Assembly (NCBI GenBank): GCA_018713805.1
Contig: DVOF01000067.1
Location: forward strand, 1-16,470
Origin: Candidatus Aphodoplasma excrementigallinarum
GTDB lineage: Bacteria; Bacillota; Clostridia; UBA1381; UMGS1253
Length of the DNA stretch: 16,470 nt
Direction of reading: 5' to 3'
This document shows, piece after piece, positions 8,109-13,938 of the stretch. The position numbers and the translations under genes are program-made. Below the pieces are notes generated by a model. That model was not told where the DNA came from. It searched no databases and was given only the letters and a program-made list of their open reading frames with translations. Each line of letters opens with the position of its first letter. Position 1 is the stretch's first letter.

Positions 8109-9462
8109 TTGCGCCCGCCCCGCTTTCCTGTTTTGTTTCAACTATAATATATGTATCCGTCGCTTCTGCGACCGTGCCGCAAATCGGCGTATGGATGTCC
8201 GCACCGAGCTGGTCGTCCCCGACCCTCGCAACGCATTGCCCGCGTTCGACCCGTTCGCCCACAGCGACAACTGCACACGCCGGTGCGCCGATGTGCTGTC
8301 TAAGCGGAAGCTTCACCCGCTTTGGCACAATTTCCCGCTCGTCGAGCGGCGCGGGTACATTATAACGCGCCAGGTCGAGCCGCGCAAGCAGGCGCGACAT
8401 CGGCAGACGCGCATAGTCGCGCATTTCGAGCACTCCCGTCCCTTCTACCTGCGGGGGACGGACGCCGTTTTTCCGCAGTTCGTCCTTACATGCTGCAATC
8501 AAACTGTGCGGGTTCAGCCCCTGCGGACAGGCGTACATCTCACACACGCCGCACCCGCAGCAAAACGCCGTATTCCGCACAGCGGCAATATCCGCCGCAT
8601 GACCGTCCTTAACCGCCCGCATAAAGGCGTGCGGCTCAATCGGATGGCCCAGCAGATGGCGGGGACATAAATCCGTACACATACGGCACTGGCAACACGC
8701 GCTCATAGCGCGCTTCACCGACACAGAAGAACGAATCCGCCGCTTATTCACAATCGTATGCTCCGGCGGCATGAGTAAAATCGCATTTGTCGTCTTTGTC
8801 ACCACGTCATACGGCGAGGCGAGACTCCCCGTCATGGGGCCGCCGCTGATATATACCGCGTCCTCCCGCGCCGCGCCGCCGGCGAGCGCCACTGCATCGC
8901 CAAACGATATGCCGAGCGGCAAACGCAGCGTACACGGCGTTTTGACCTCGCCCGCTATGGTCACGTACTTGTGCGTGACCGGGATATCCTTCGCCGCGCG
9001 CGCGGCATTGTAGGCCGTTTCCACATTAAAGACGCACACGCCCACCGACCGCGGCAACTGCCCCGGCCCGACCGTGCGCCCCGTCGTTTCATAAATCAAT
9101 ACGATTTCATCGCCCGCCGGATAGATTTCCGGCAGATACGAAAGCGCAAGGTGCGGGAATGCGTCCAGTTCTGCGCGCGCCGCCTCCGCCGCCGCGGTAT
9201 ACGACGGCTTGAGCGCAACGATTGCGCGCGCCGCGCCCACGCTTTCGCGCAAAAGGTCAAGTCCTTTTAAAACCACGCCGGCATGTTTTTGCAATAGCTG
9301 CCGGTGCGGTTTTAAAAGCGGCTCGCACTCGGCACAGTTTAAAATCACTGTGTCAATCCCTTCGCCTATTTTGGCGTAAGTCGGGAAGCCGGCGCCCCCC
9401 GCGCCGACTACCCCAGCCCTTTTCAGTTTTTCACAAAGCGCCCTTACGTCCATCTTCTTCAT
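8101..9462 (-). CDS. pduS: PduS/RnfC-like iron-sulfur flavoprotein oxidoreductase
   Basis: 453 residues. PduS-type proteins resemble the RnfC/NuoF NADH dehydrogenase subunits and pass electrons between NAD(H), flavin and iron-sulfur clusters. The N-terminus has the glycine-rich loop VVGAGGAGFPT (18-28), then NCAECEPLL (42-50). Two 4Fe-4S motifs follow: C256-x2-C259-x2-C262-x3-C266-P and C301-x2-C304-x2-C307-x4-C312-P. Residues about 385-445 look like a barrel-sandwich (lipoyl-like) domain. No membrane segment is visible, so it is soluble or shell-attached. Its ATG overlaps the vertex gene's stop (ATGA) and its stop overlaps the PduT-like start by eight bases, so the three are probably co-translated. 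Expected job: cofactor recycling, with electrons leaving through the PduT-like pore. Confidence 0.92.
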   Translation of the reverse strand: MKKMDVRALCEKLKRAGVVGAGGAGFPTYAKIGEGIDTVILNCAECEPLLKPHRQLLQKHAGVVLKGLDLLRESVGAARAIVALKPSYTAAAEAARAELDAFPHLALSYLPEIYPAGDEIVLIYETTGRTVGPGQLPRSVGVCVFNVETAYNAARAAKDIPVTHKYVTIAGEVKTPCTLRLPLGISFGDAVALAGGAAREDAVYISGGPMTGSLASPYDVVTKTTNAILLMPPEHTIVNKRRIRSSVSVKRAMSACCQCRMCTDLCPRHLLGHPIEPHAFMRAVKDGHAADIAAVRNTAFCCGCGVCEMYACPQGLNPHSLIAACKDELRKNGVRPPQVEGTGVLEMRDYARLPMSRLLARLDLARYNVPAPLDEREIVPKRVKLPLRQHIGAPACAVVAVGERVERGQCVARVGDDQLGADIHTPICGTVAEATDTYIIVETKQESGAGANA

Positions 9463-9731
9463 ACCTTTCCATGTTCCAATCCGCTCGCGTCGTCGACAAT
9501 TCCAACGATCGCCGCGTCGACCGGGCTTTCTCCCAGTCCCGTGCCGACGCGCGCCGCGCTGCCAACGCTGACAAGCACCGTCTCGCCGACGCCTGCGCCG
9601 ACATTGTCAACCGCGACGATACAGCCGCCGCCCATGTTAGGGAGCGGCTGTACCACCATAAACTTACTGCCTAAGAGCTTTTCGTTTTTCCTCGTCGCAA
9701 CGACGCTCCCGATCACTTTTCCAATCATCAT
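9459..9731 (-). CDS. BMC-P pentamer vertex protein (EutN/PduN/CcmL family)
   Basis: 90 residues, typical of the proteins that form pentamers and cap the corners of a microcompartment. The start MIGKVIGSVVATRKNEKLLGSKFMVVQPL is the family signature, and VAVDNVGAGVGETVLVSVGSAAR and the closing IVGIVD strand are conserved. It is the only BMC-P gene in the window, and one is enough to close a shell. The first of two adjacent ATG codons is taken; GGGAG lies upstream. Its stop overlaps the start of the PduS-like gene by four bases. Confidence 0.95.
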   Translation of the reverse strand: MMIGKVIGSVVATRKNEKLLGSKFMVVQPLPNMGGGCIVAVDNVGAGVGETVLVSVGSAARVGTGLGESPVDAAIVGIVDDASGLEHGKV

Positions 9732-9745
9732 AGCGTTTCTCCCAT

Positions 9746-9760
9746 TTCTATCAAATAGAA
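9746..9760 (-). promoter_or_regulatory. Small hairpin just upstream of the vertex-protein ribosome site
   Basis: A 6-bp inverted repeat (TTCTAT / ATAGAA) with a three-base loop ends five bases before the GGGAG ribosome site of the vertex gene, inside the 61-base gap after the preceding shell gene. There is no U-tract, so it is not a terminator. It could tune translation of the pentamer, which is needed in far fewer copies than hexamers. That role is inference. Confidence 0.35.
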
Positions 9761-9792
9761 TTGCATGCGCCCAATCGCGCGCCTATGTATGA

Positions 9793-10068
9793 TCAAAGCG
9801 TCGGCAGGATTTTCTCCACGTCGCCATGCGGGCGCGGGATTACATGCGAAGCGATCACTTCGCCAAGGCGCGACGCGCTCTGCGAGCCAGCCTCGACCGC
9901 CGCTTTTACCGCGCCGACGTCGCCGCGTACCATTACGCTTACCAGCCCGGAGCCGATCTTCTCGGTGCCGATCAGCGCAACGTTTGCCGCCTTCACCATT
10001 GCGTCCGCCGCCTCAATCGCTGCGACGAGCCCCCTCGTTTCTACCATCCCCAATGCTTCCATTGCCAT
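9793..10068 (-). CDS. PduA-like BMC-H shell hexamer protein, second copy
   Basis: 91 residues, a canonical PduA/PduJ/EutM-type hexamer subunit that would make up much of the shell facets. ALGMVETRGL opens the BMC fold, KIGSGL (37-42) forms the pore with Ser40 as in PduA, and HVIPRPHGDVEKILP ends it. It differs from the shell protein encoded just upstream at 11 of 91 positions (about 88% identity), so the pair is a tandem duplication. ATG at 10068 has a strong AAGGAGG site eight bases upstream. The frame stays open 33 codons further to an ATG at 10167, which could yield a longer form. Confidence 0.95.
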   Translation of the reverse strand: MAMEALGMVETRGLVAAIEAADAMVKAANVALIGTEKIGSGLVSVMVRGDVGAVKAAVEAGSQSASRLGEVIASHVIPRPHGDVEKILPTL

Positions 10069-10076
10069 TTTCCTCT

Positions 10077-10083
10077 CCTCCTT
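10077..10083 (-). promoter_or_regulatory. Strong ribosome binding site that sets the start of the second PduA-like gene
   Basis: AAGGAGG on the minus strand, eight bases before the ATG at 10068. It lies inside an open in-frame stretch that reaches an upstream ATG at 10167, so it either marks the only start or acts as an internal start giving a short second product. Confidence 0.7.
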
Positions 10084-10173
10084 TACAACATGCTGTACCT
10101 GTGGTTCTTTGCTTTCTTCTTTGCTTGCGCCGGAGCGCGGCGCGCTTTCCCTGACTGCCATAACCATTCACAT

Positions 10174-10231
10174 ACCTTTGCGCGCAAAGGTTTCCTTTCT
10201 TTTTCGATACGTGAAACTTATATCTTCACGT
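10174..10231 (-). promoter_or_regulatory. Leader with an 18-base palindrome and a hairpin between the twin shell genes
   Basis: The 178-base gap between the two PduA-like genes is the longest inside the operon. It holds a perfect 18-base palindrome, ACCTTTGCGCGCAAAGGT (10174-10191), and a 7-bp hairpin (ACGTGAA at 10231-10225 on the minus strand, TTCACGT at 10215-10209, nine-base loop). Neither is followed by a U-tract. They could be a protein-binding site or mRNA processing/stability elements; I see no convincing promoter here. Confidence 0.45.
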
Positions 10232-10246
10232 TGACGCCCCCTGCCC

Positions 10247-10522
10247 TTACAGTTTCGGCAGGATCTTTTCCACATCACTATGCGGGCGTGGGATTACATG
10301 CGTCGCTACCAGCTCGCCGAGGCGCGATGCGCTTACGCCGCCGGCCTCTACCGCCGCCTTTACTGCGCCGACGTCGCCGCGTACCATTACGCTTACCAGC
10401 CCGGAGCCGATCTTCTCGGTACCGATCAGTACGACCTCCGCCGCCTTTACCATTGCGTCCGCCGCTTCAATTGCTGCGGTCAGACCTCTCGTTTCTACCA
10501 TGCCCAATGCTTCCTGTGCCAT
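10247..10522 (-). CDS. PduA-like BMC-H shell hexamer protein, first copy
   Basis: 91 residues of a single BMC domain, very close in type to PduA/PduJ: AQEALGMVETRGLTAAIEAAD at the start, KIGSGL pore loop with Ser40, HVIPRPHSDVEKILPKL at the end. Expected to be a major facet tile whose small polar pore passes diol, aldehyde or acid. It lies 35 bases after the alcohol dehydrogenase, with AAGGAGG eight bases before the ATG. The next gene is its near-identical twin. Confidence 0.96.
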   Translation of the reverse strand: MAQEALGMVETRGLTAAIEAADAMVKAAEVVLIGTEKIGSGLVSVMVRGDVGAVKAAVEAGGVSASRLGELVATHVIPRPHSDVEKILPKL

Positions 10523-10548
10523 CGTTTGTTTCCTCCTTAAATATGTGT

Positions 10549-10577
10549 TATATAGTTTTATTCATTAATAATTGCAA
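10549..10577 (-). promoter_or_regulatory. Weak possible promoter before the twin shell genes
   Basis: In an AT-rich gap within an otherwise GC-rich operon, TTGCAA (10577-10572) and TATATA (10554-10549) are spaced by 17 bases on the minus strand, each about 4/6 of consensus. It could boost production of abundant shell tiles. AT-rich sequence gives such matches by chance, so confidence is low. Confidence 0.25.
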
Positions 10578-11754
10578 TTTTAAGCCCTTCCATTTTCAGG
10601 TTCGTTTCGTGCGCTTCGTTGATCTTTTCAAGCGGGAAGCGGTGCGTAATCAGCTCCGTGAGCGGAAGGCCGATCGCCTTCGCACGCTTCATGAAGTCGA
10701 ACGTCGTCGCATAGTCGCGCAGCGTGTAGACCCACGAACCAACCATCGTCAGCTCCTTCGCGCAGATGTCGAAGTGCGGGTTGATCGTCGCGTCGCCGCC
10801 GTTGATGAAGAAGCCCAGCTCGCACAGGCCGCCGCCGTTGCGGATGAATTTGTAGATGTTGCTGTGCGCCACAGGCGAGCCGGTGCACTGGAACGCGAAG
10901 TCGCAAAGCTTGCCGCCAAACGTGTCCGCCACCGCGCCGGCAAGCGCGTCAACCTCTTTATATTCCTTAAAGTTGACAACCTGTGTCGCACCCATTTTGC
11001 GCGCAAAATCGAGCCGTTTTGGCTCGCCGTCCACGGCGGTAATATGCTCAATGCCCATCGTCCGCAGGACGGCAATACAGATCAGCCCAATCGGGCCGCA
11101 GCCCTGCACGACAACGCGGCTGTTAAACCGCAAAATCCCCGTCGTCTTGGCCCGCTCCACTGCGTGGACGAGCACCGCGCACGGCTCGATCAAAATCCGC
11201 TCATCAAGGCTTAAATCGCTCACGTTAAACACCGTTGAGCCGCCGCGGATAAGCAAATAGTCCGCGAACCATCCGTTTAAGTGGATATCGTCGTCCGGCA
11301 ACAGGCCGTACACATCCGCGCCGCCGACGTTCTGCTTGTTCAAATCAAACATCGTAATATCCGGGTTGTCGGCAAAAATCATGCACGTAACGACCTTGTC
11401 GCCGATATGTAAGTCCTTGCCTGCGCTGTCCTTCTTCACATTTTTGCCCATCTTCACGATTTCACCCGTACCTTCGTGGCCGAGCACGACCGGAATGAGT
11501 GAAAACGGGTCGCGCTTAAACTCGTGCGCGTCCGTACCGCAGATACCGCACCCCTCCACCTTGACCAAAATGTCGTCGTCGCCCACCGGCGGGATGGGGT
11601 ATTCTTTGATGTCATAGTGCTCCAGCGCCGTCAGCATTGCCACGCGCGACGTATTCCCTACCGGTTTTGCCGCTGGTGCAGCCGTATCGCCGTCACGCAG
11701 CTTTGCGAGTACATTTTGCACGATTTGTTCAATGTTCTGCTCGTTGATATCCAT
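10558..11754 (-). CDS. Zinc-dependent medium-chain alcohol dehydrogenase with N-terminal encapsulation peptide
   Basis: 398 residues, threonine/sorbitol-dehydrogenase-like. Catalytic zinc motifs are GCGICGTD (C72) and LGHEG (H93, E94), and the nucleotide fold shows QGCGPIGL followed by an acidic residue (VDGEPKR), suggesting NAD(H). The usual four-cysteine structural zinc loop is absent. Residues 1-19, MDINEQNIEQIVQNVLAKL, are an amphipathic encapsulation peptide joined by an Ala/Pro linker, very like the one on the aldehyde dehydrogenase. ATG at 11754 has GGGAGG upstream; the GTG at 11772 would only mask the helix. Likely roles are reduction of propionaldehyde to propanol (regenerating NAD+ inside the shell), reduction of lactaldehyde to 1,2-propanediol, or both. 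The sequence does not decide. Confidence 0.92.
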   Translation of the reverse strand: MDINEQNIEQIVQNVLAKLRDGDTAAPAAKPVGNTSRVAMLTALEHYDIKEYPIPPVGDDDILVKVEGCGICGTDAHEFKRDPFSLIPVVLGHEGTGEIVKMGKNVKKDSAGKDLHIGDKVVTCMIFADNPDITMFDLNKQNVGGADVYGLLPDDDIHLNGWFADYLLIRGGSTVFNVSDLSLDERILIEPCAVLVHAVERAKTTGILRFNSRVVVQGCGPIGLICIAVLRTMGIEHITAVDGEPKRLDFARKMGATQVVNFKEYKEVDALAGAVADTFGGKLCDFAFQCTGSPVAHSNIYKFIRNGGGLCELGFFINGGDATINPHFDICAKELTMVGSWVYTLRDYATTFDFMKRAKAIGLPLTELITHRFPLEKINEAHETNLKMEGLKIAIINE

Positions 11755-11783
11755 ATTTGACCTCCCTGTCACAGCGCAAGGCC

Positions 11784-12590
11784 TTATTTGCCAAGCTGCT
11801 CAAGCACTTTCTTCGTAATCGCCGCCACCAAATCCGCGTCCACATCCTTTGCGCCGGAGCAGGAGCATGACGCGCCGCCGCAGCTATGGCAGCTCGGCTT
11901 GCCTGCCTGCGCGTTCGGGCACATGTCCGCCGGGTGCTTGCCCGTCATGCCGAACTTTCTGCGGATTTCGTAGAGCCGCTCCACCTGCGCCTGCGACAGC
12001 TCCTGCGGGCCGCCGAGCTGCTTCGATAAGAACAGCAGCTGCGCATAAAATTCGACCGACTCCATCTTATGATACGCATTCAAAAGCGAATCGCCGTACG
12101 TGAGCGCGCCATGGTTCTCCAAAAGCACCGCGTCATAGTGCTGCAAATACTTTGCGACCGCATTCGGGATTTCCTCCGTCGACGGCGTGCCGTACTCCGC
12201 AATCGGCACACATCCGAGCGCAATGACTGCCTCCGGCATGATCGGCTGCGTCAGCGGGATACCCGCGATGGCAAAGCTCGTCGCGTACATCGGGTGCGCA
12301 TGTACGACCGACTTTACGTCCGGGCGCTCTTTGTAGACGCGCATGTGCATCTTAATCTCCGACGACGGCTTAAAGCCCTTGTTCGCCTGAATCACGTTCC
12401 CCCTTGCATCCACCTTGCAGATGTACTCCGGCGTCATAAAGCCCTTGCTCACGCCCGTCGGCGTACACAAAAACTCATTGTCCGACAGCTTCACCGATAT
12501 ATTGCCGTCGTTGGACGCAACCATCCCACGGTTATAAATCCGTTTTCCGATGTCGCAGATTTGCTTTTTGATTTCGTATTCCGATACCAT
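11784..12590 (-). CDS. fucA: Class II aldolase (L-fuculose/L-rhamnulose-1-phosphate type) with C-terminal encapsulation peptide
   Basis: 268 residues, against about 215 for plain FucA. The catalytic domain (1-215) has the class II set: GNISVK phosphate loop, PSSE (E78) and zinc ligands in VVHAHP (H97, H99) and ENHGALTYG (H160). Such enzymes split fuculose-1-phosphate (or rhamnulose-1-phosphate) to DHAP and lactaldehyde. The extra C-terminus has two parts: a linker with five cysteines (224, 234, 237, 242, 244) and an amphipathic helix, VDADLVAAITKKVLEQLGK (250-268), that looks like an encapsulation peptide. AAGGAG lies nine bases before the ATG and a consensus promoter lies upstream. Its presence separates this locus from choline-type glycyl radical microcompartments. 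Which sugar phosphate it prefers cannot be told from sequence. Confidence 0.93.
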   Translation of the reverse strand: MVSEYEIKKQICDIGKRIYNRGMVASNDGNISVKLSDNEFLCTPTGVSKGFMTPEYICKVDARGNVIQANKGFKPSSEIKMHMRVYKERPDVKSVVHAHPMYATSFAIAGIPLTQPIMPEAVIALGCVPIAEYGTPSTEEIPNAVAKYLQHYDAVLLENHGALTYGDSLLNAYHKMESVEFYAQLLFLSKQLGGPQELSQAQVERLYEIRRKFGMTGKHPADMCPNAQAGKPSCHSCGGASCSCSGAKDVDADLVAAITKKVLEQLGK

Positions 12591-12623
12591 TTCTCTGCAC
12601 TCCTTATCTGTATATCATTTGAT

Positions 12624-12689
12624 TTTCTTTGTTTTCGCTCTTTATTATGACACTTTCCTGTTTGTTTGTCAATGTTATTTCTTTGTTTT
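12624..12689 (-). promoter_or_regulatory. Direct-repeat pair flanking the internal promoter (possible operator)
   Basis: The 12-base sequence AAAACAAAGAAA (minus strand) occurs identically at 12689-12678 and 12635-12624, 54 bases apart, one copy on each side of the promoter. A relaxed copy, AAAACAAAAG, lies at about 12720-12711. Paired direct repeats around a promoter suit a DeoR-type or similar regulator, but the stretch is A-rich on this strand and chance is possible. Confidence 0.4.
12644..12672 (-). promoter_or_regulatory. Strong internal promoter before the aldolase gene
   Basis: On the minus strand TTGACA (12672-12667, 6/6) is followed by exactly 17 bases and CATAAT (12649-12644, 5/6). 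A start near 12637 gives a leader of about 47 bases to the ATG at 12590. It lies in the 140-base AT-rich gap between the EutS-like and aldolase genes, which contains no ORF and no clear terminator. It would drive the aldolase and everything downstream without the glycyl radical enzyme. Confidence 0.8.
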
Positions 12690-12730
12690 TTACTGTTTTT
12701 CTTTTGTTTTGTTGTAAGAAACTTGGTTTT

Positions 12731-13117
12731 TCAGGTTTTTGTAATATCACACACGCTGAAGTCCAGCTTTTCCTCGGCAAACTGCATAATCGCGCGCATG
12801 GCCGCCTCGACCTCGGACACCGTCCCGGTGAAAATCAGCGTCCCGCTCACCCGGTCGACGAAGCCAAGCGTCACGCCCGCACTCTTGATGCCAACGTCCG
12901 CCGCGATGATCGTGCTTTCTGCCGGCGACATGGTCACAATGCCAATCGCACCATGTGCGTTGGCGCCATGCGCATTGGCAGTTCCGGCCTCAAGGCCGAT
13001 TTTCTCGTAAAGCGACGCGTCCGGATTGGCAATAATATGCGCCAGCGTCACCTGCTTGCCCGGCACAAGCTCCTGTATGATCCGCATTTTTTCTTCCGTA
13101 TGCTTAAATTGCTCCAT
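12731..13117 (-). CDS. EutS/PduU-like circularly permuted BMC-H shell protein
   Basis: 128 residues. EutS/PduU proteins are permuted BMC subunits that form bent or capped hexamers. RIIQELVPGKQVTLAHIIANPD (12-33) and GAIGIVTMSPAESTIIAADVGIKSAGVTLGFVDRVSGTLIFTG are clear matches, and the end SVCDITKT matches the family terminus. Between the permuted N-terminal strands and the core there is an insertion in which NAHGA appears twice in a row (48-52, 53-57). ATG at 13117 is chosen because AAGGAGG lies just upstream, overlapping the activase stop; the longer in-frame reading from 13165 runs through the activase C-terminus. Confidence 0.93.
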   Translation of the reverse strand: MEQFKHTEEKMRIIQELVPGKQVTLAHIIANPDASLYEKIGLEAGTANAHGANAHGAIGIVTMSPAESTIIAADVGIKSAGVTLGFVDRVSGTLIFTGTVSEVEAAMRAIMQFAEEKLDFSVCDITKT

Positions 13118-13133
13118 ATTTCGCGTTTCCTCC

Positions 13134-13919
13134 TTATCCGCCGATCTGGCACCGCAGCCCGGCACGCTCCGCCACAGCCTTCAGCCGCTCCATCTGCGCC
13201 GCTTCCGGCGGCTTGATATCCTTTAGCGTATATTCCCGCCCGAGCGCGTCATACTTACCGCTCCCGTAACTGTGGTACGGCAGCAGGTGGATTTCCTCCA
13301 CTGTTTTCAGGCTTTTTGTAAAGGCCGCAATGTCGCCAATTTCCGCCTCCGTATCATTAAAGCCCGGTATCACCGGCACACGGATAATGAGCCGCCGTGC
13401 CGCGTGGGCGATTTTTTTCGCATTTTCGAGCATCAGTTCATTTGACCGCGAGGTAAATTCCTTGTGCTTCTGCGGATTCATGTGCTTGATATCCATAAGA
13501 AACACATCCAAGTAAGGCAGTATCCGTTCGATCACGTCATAGCTCGCGCACGCAGTCGATTCGATTGCCGTAGTGAGCGAGTTTTCCTTGAAGGTTTTAA
13601 GCAGCGCGTACGTGAACCCCGGCTGACACAGGCACTCCCCGCCCGACAACGTGACCCCGCCGCCGCTGCGGCGGTAGTAGGGCATGTCGCGCTTCACCTG
13701 CTCGAGCACCTCGGCGACGGTTACGTCGCGCCCGACCGTTTTCGTCTTGCCGTCCTGCACCATCTCCTGAATCGCATATTCCTGTGATTCGGGGTTACAG
13801 CACCAGCGGCAGCGCAGCGCGCAGCCCTTTAAAAACACGATCGTCCGCACGCCCGGCCCGTCGTGGACCGAGAACCGCTGGATATCAAAGATGCGCCCCT
13901 TTACCTGTAATTCATCCAT
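13134..13919 (-). CDS. Glycyl radical enzyme activase (radical SAM)
   Basis: 261 residues. It uses SAM and a 4Fe-4S cluster to place the radical on the conserved glycine of its partner, the preceding gene. The radical SAM motif is C33-x3-C37-x2-C40 in KGCALRCRWCCNPES, preceded by IQRFSVHDGPGVRTIVFLKG, a hallmark of pyruvate-formate-lyase-activase-like enzymes. SGGECL, DIKHMN and the RVPVIPGFND block are also typical. There is no ferredoxin-like insert with extra cysteine motifs after the first cluster, unlike many glycerol- or choline-lyase activases of about 300 residues. No encapsulation peptide is seen at either end. It starts 19 bases after the glycyl radical enzyme's stop; AAAGGA precedes the ATG. 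Confidence 0.95.
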   Translation of the reverse strand: MDELQVKGRIFDIQRFSVHDGPGVRTIVFLKGCALRCRWCCNPESQEYAIQEMVQDGKTKTVGRDVTVAEVLEQVKRDMPYYRRSGGGVTLSGGECLCQPGFTYALLKTFKENSLTTAIESTACASYDVIERILPYLDVFLMDIKHMNPQKHKEFTSRSNELMLENAKKIAHAARRLIIRVPVIPGFNDTEAEIGDIAAFTKSLKTVEEIHLLPYHSYGSGKYDALGREYTLKDIKPPEAAQMERLKAVAERAGLRCQIGG

Positions 13920-13938
13920 ATTTCTTTCTGTCCTTTAT

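Noticed and set aside
7426..8670. Plus-strand open frame of 414 codons
   Set aside because: Antisense to PduP, PduT and PduS, each of which has clear motifs. Its translation is low-complexity Ala/Ser.
10069..10246. Cobalamin riboswitch or other structured leader
   Set aside because: The gap is only 178 bases with two simple inverted repeats and no B12-box-like sequence. The pathway here is also B12-independent.
9826..11214. Plus-strand open frame of 462 codons across the shell and alcohol dehydrogenase genes
   Set aside because: Arg/Leu/His-rich translation without family features, fully antisense to strong genes. GC-rich codon bias on the minus strand produces such shadows.
12591..12730. 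Catabolite-repression (cre) site near the internal promoter
   Set aside because: Only a half match (CGAAAACA) to the cre consensus was seen; the other half does not fit.
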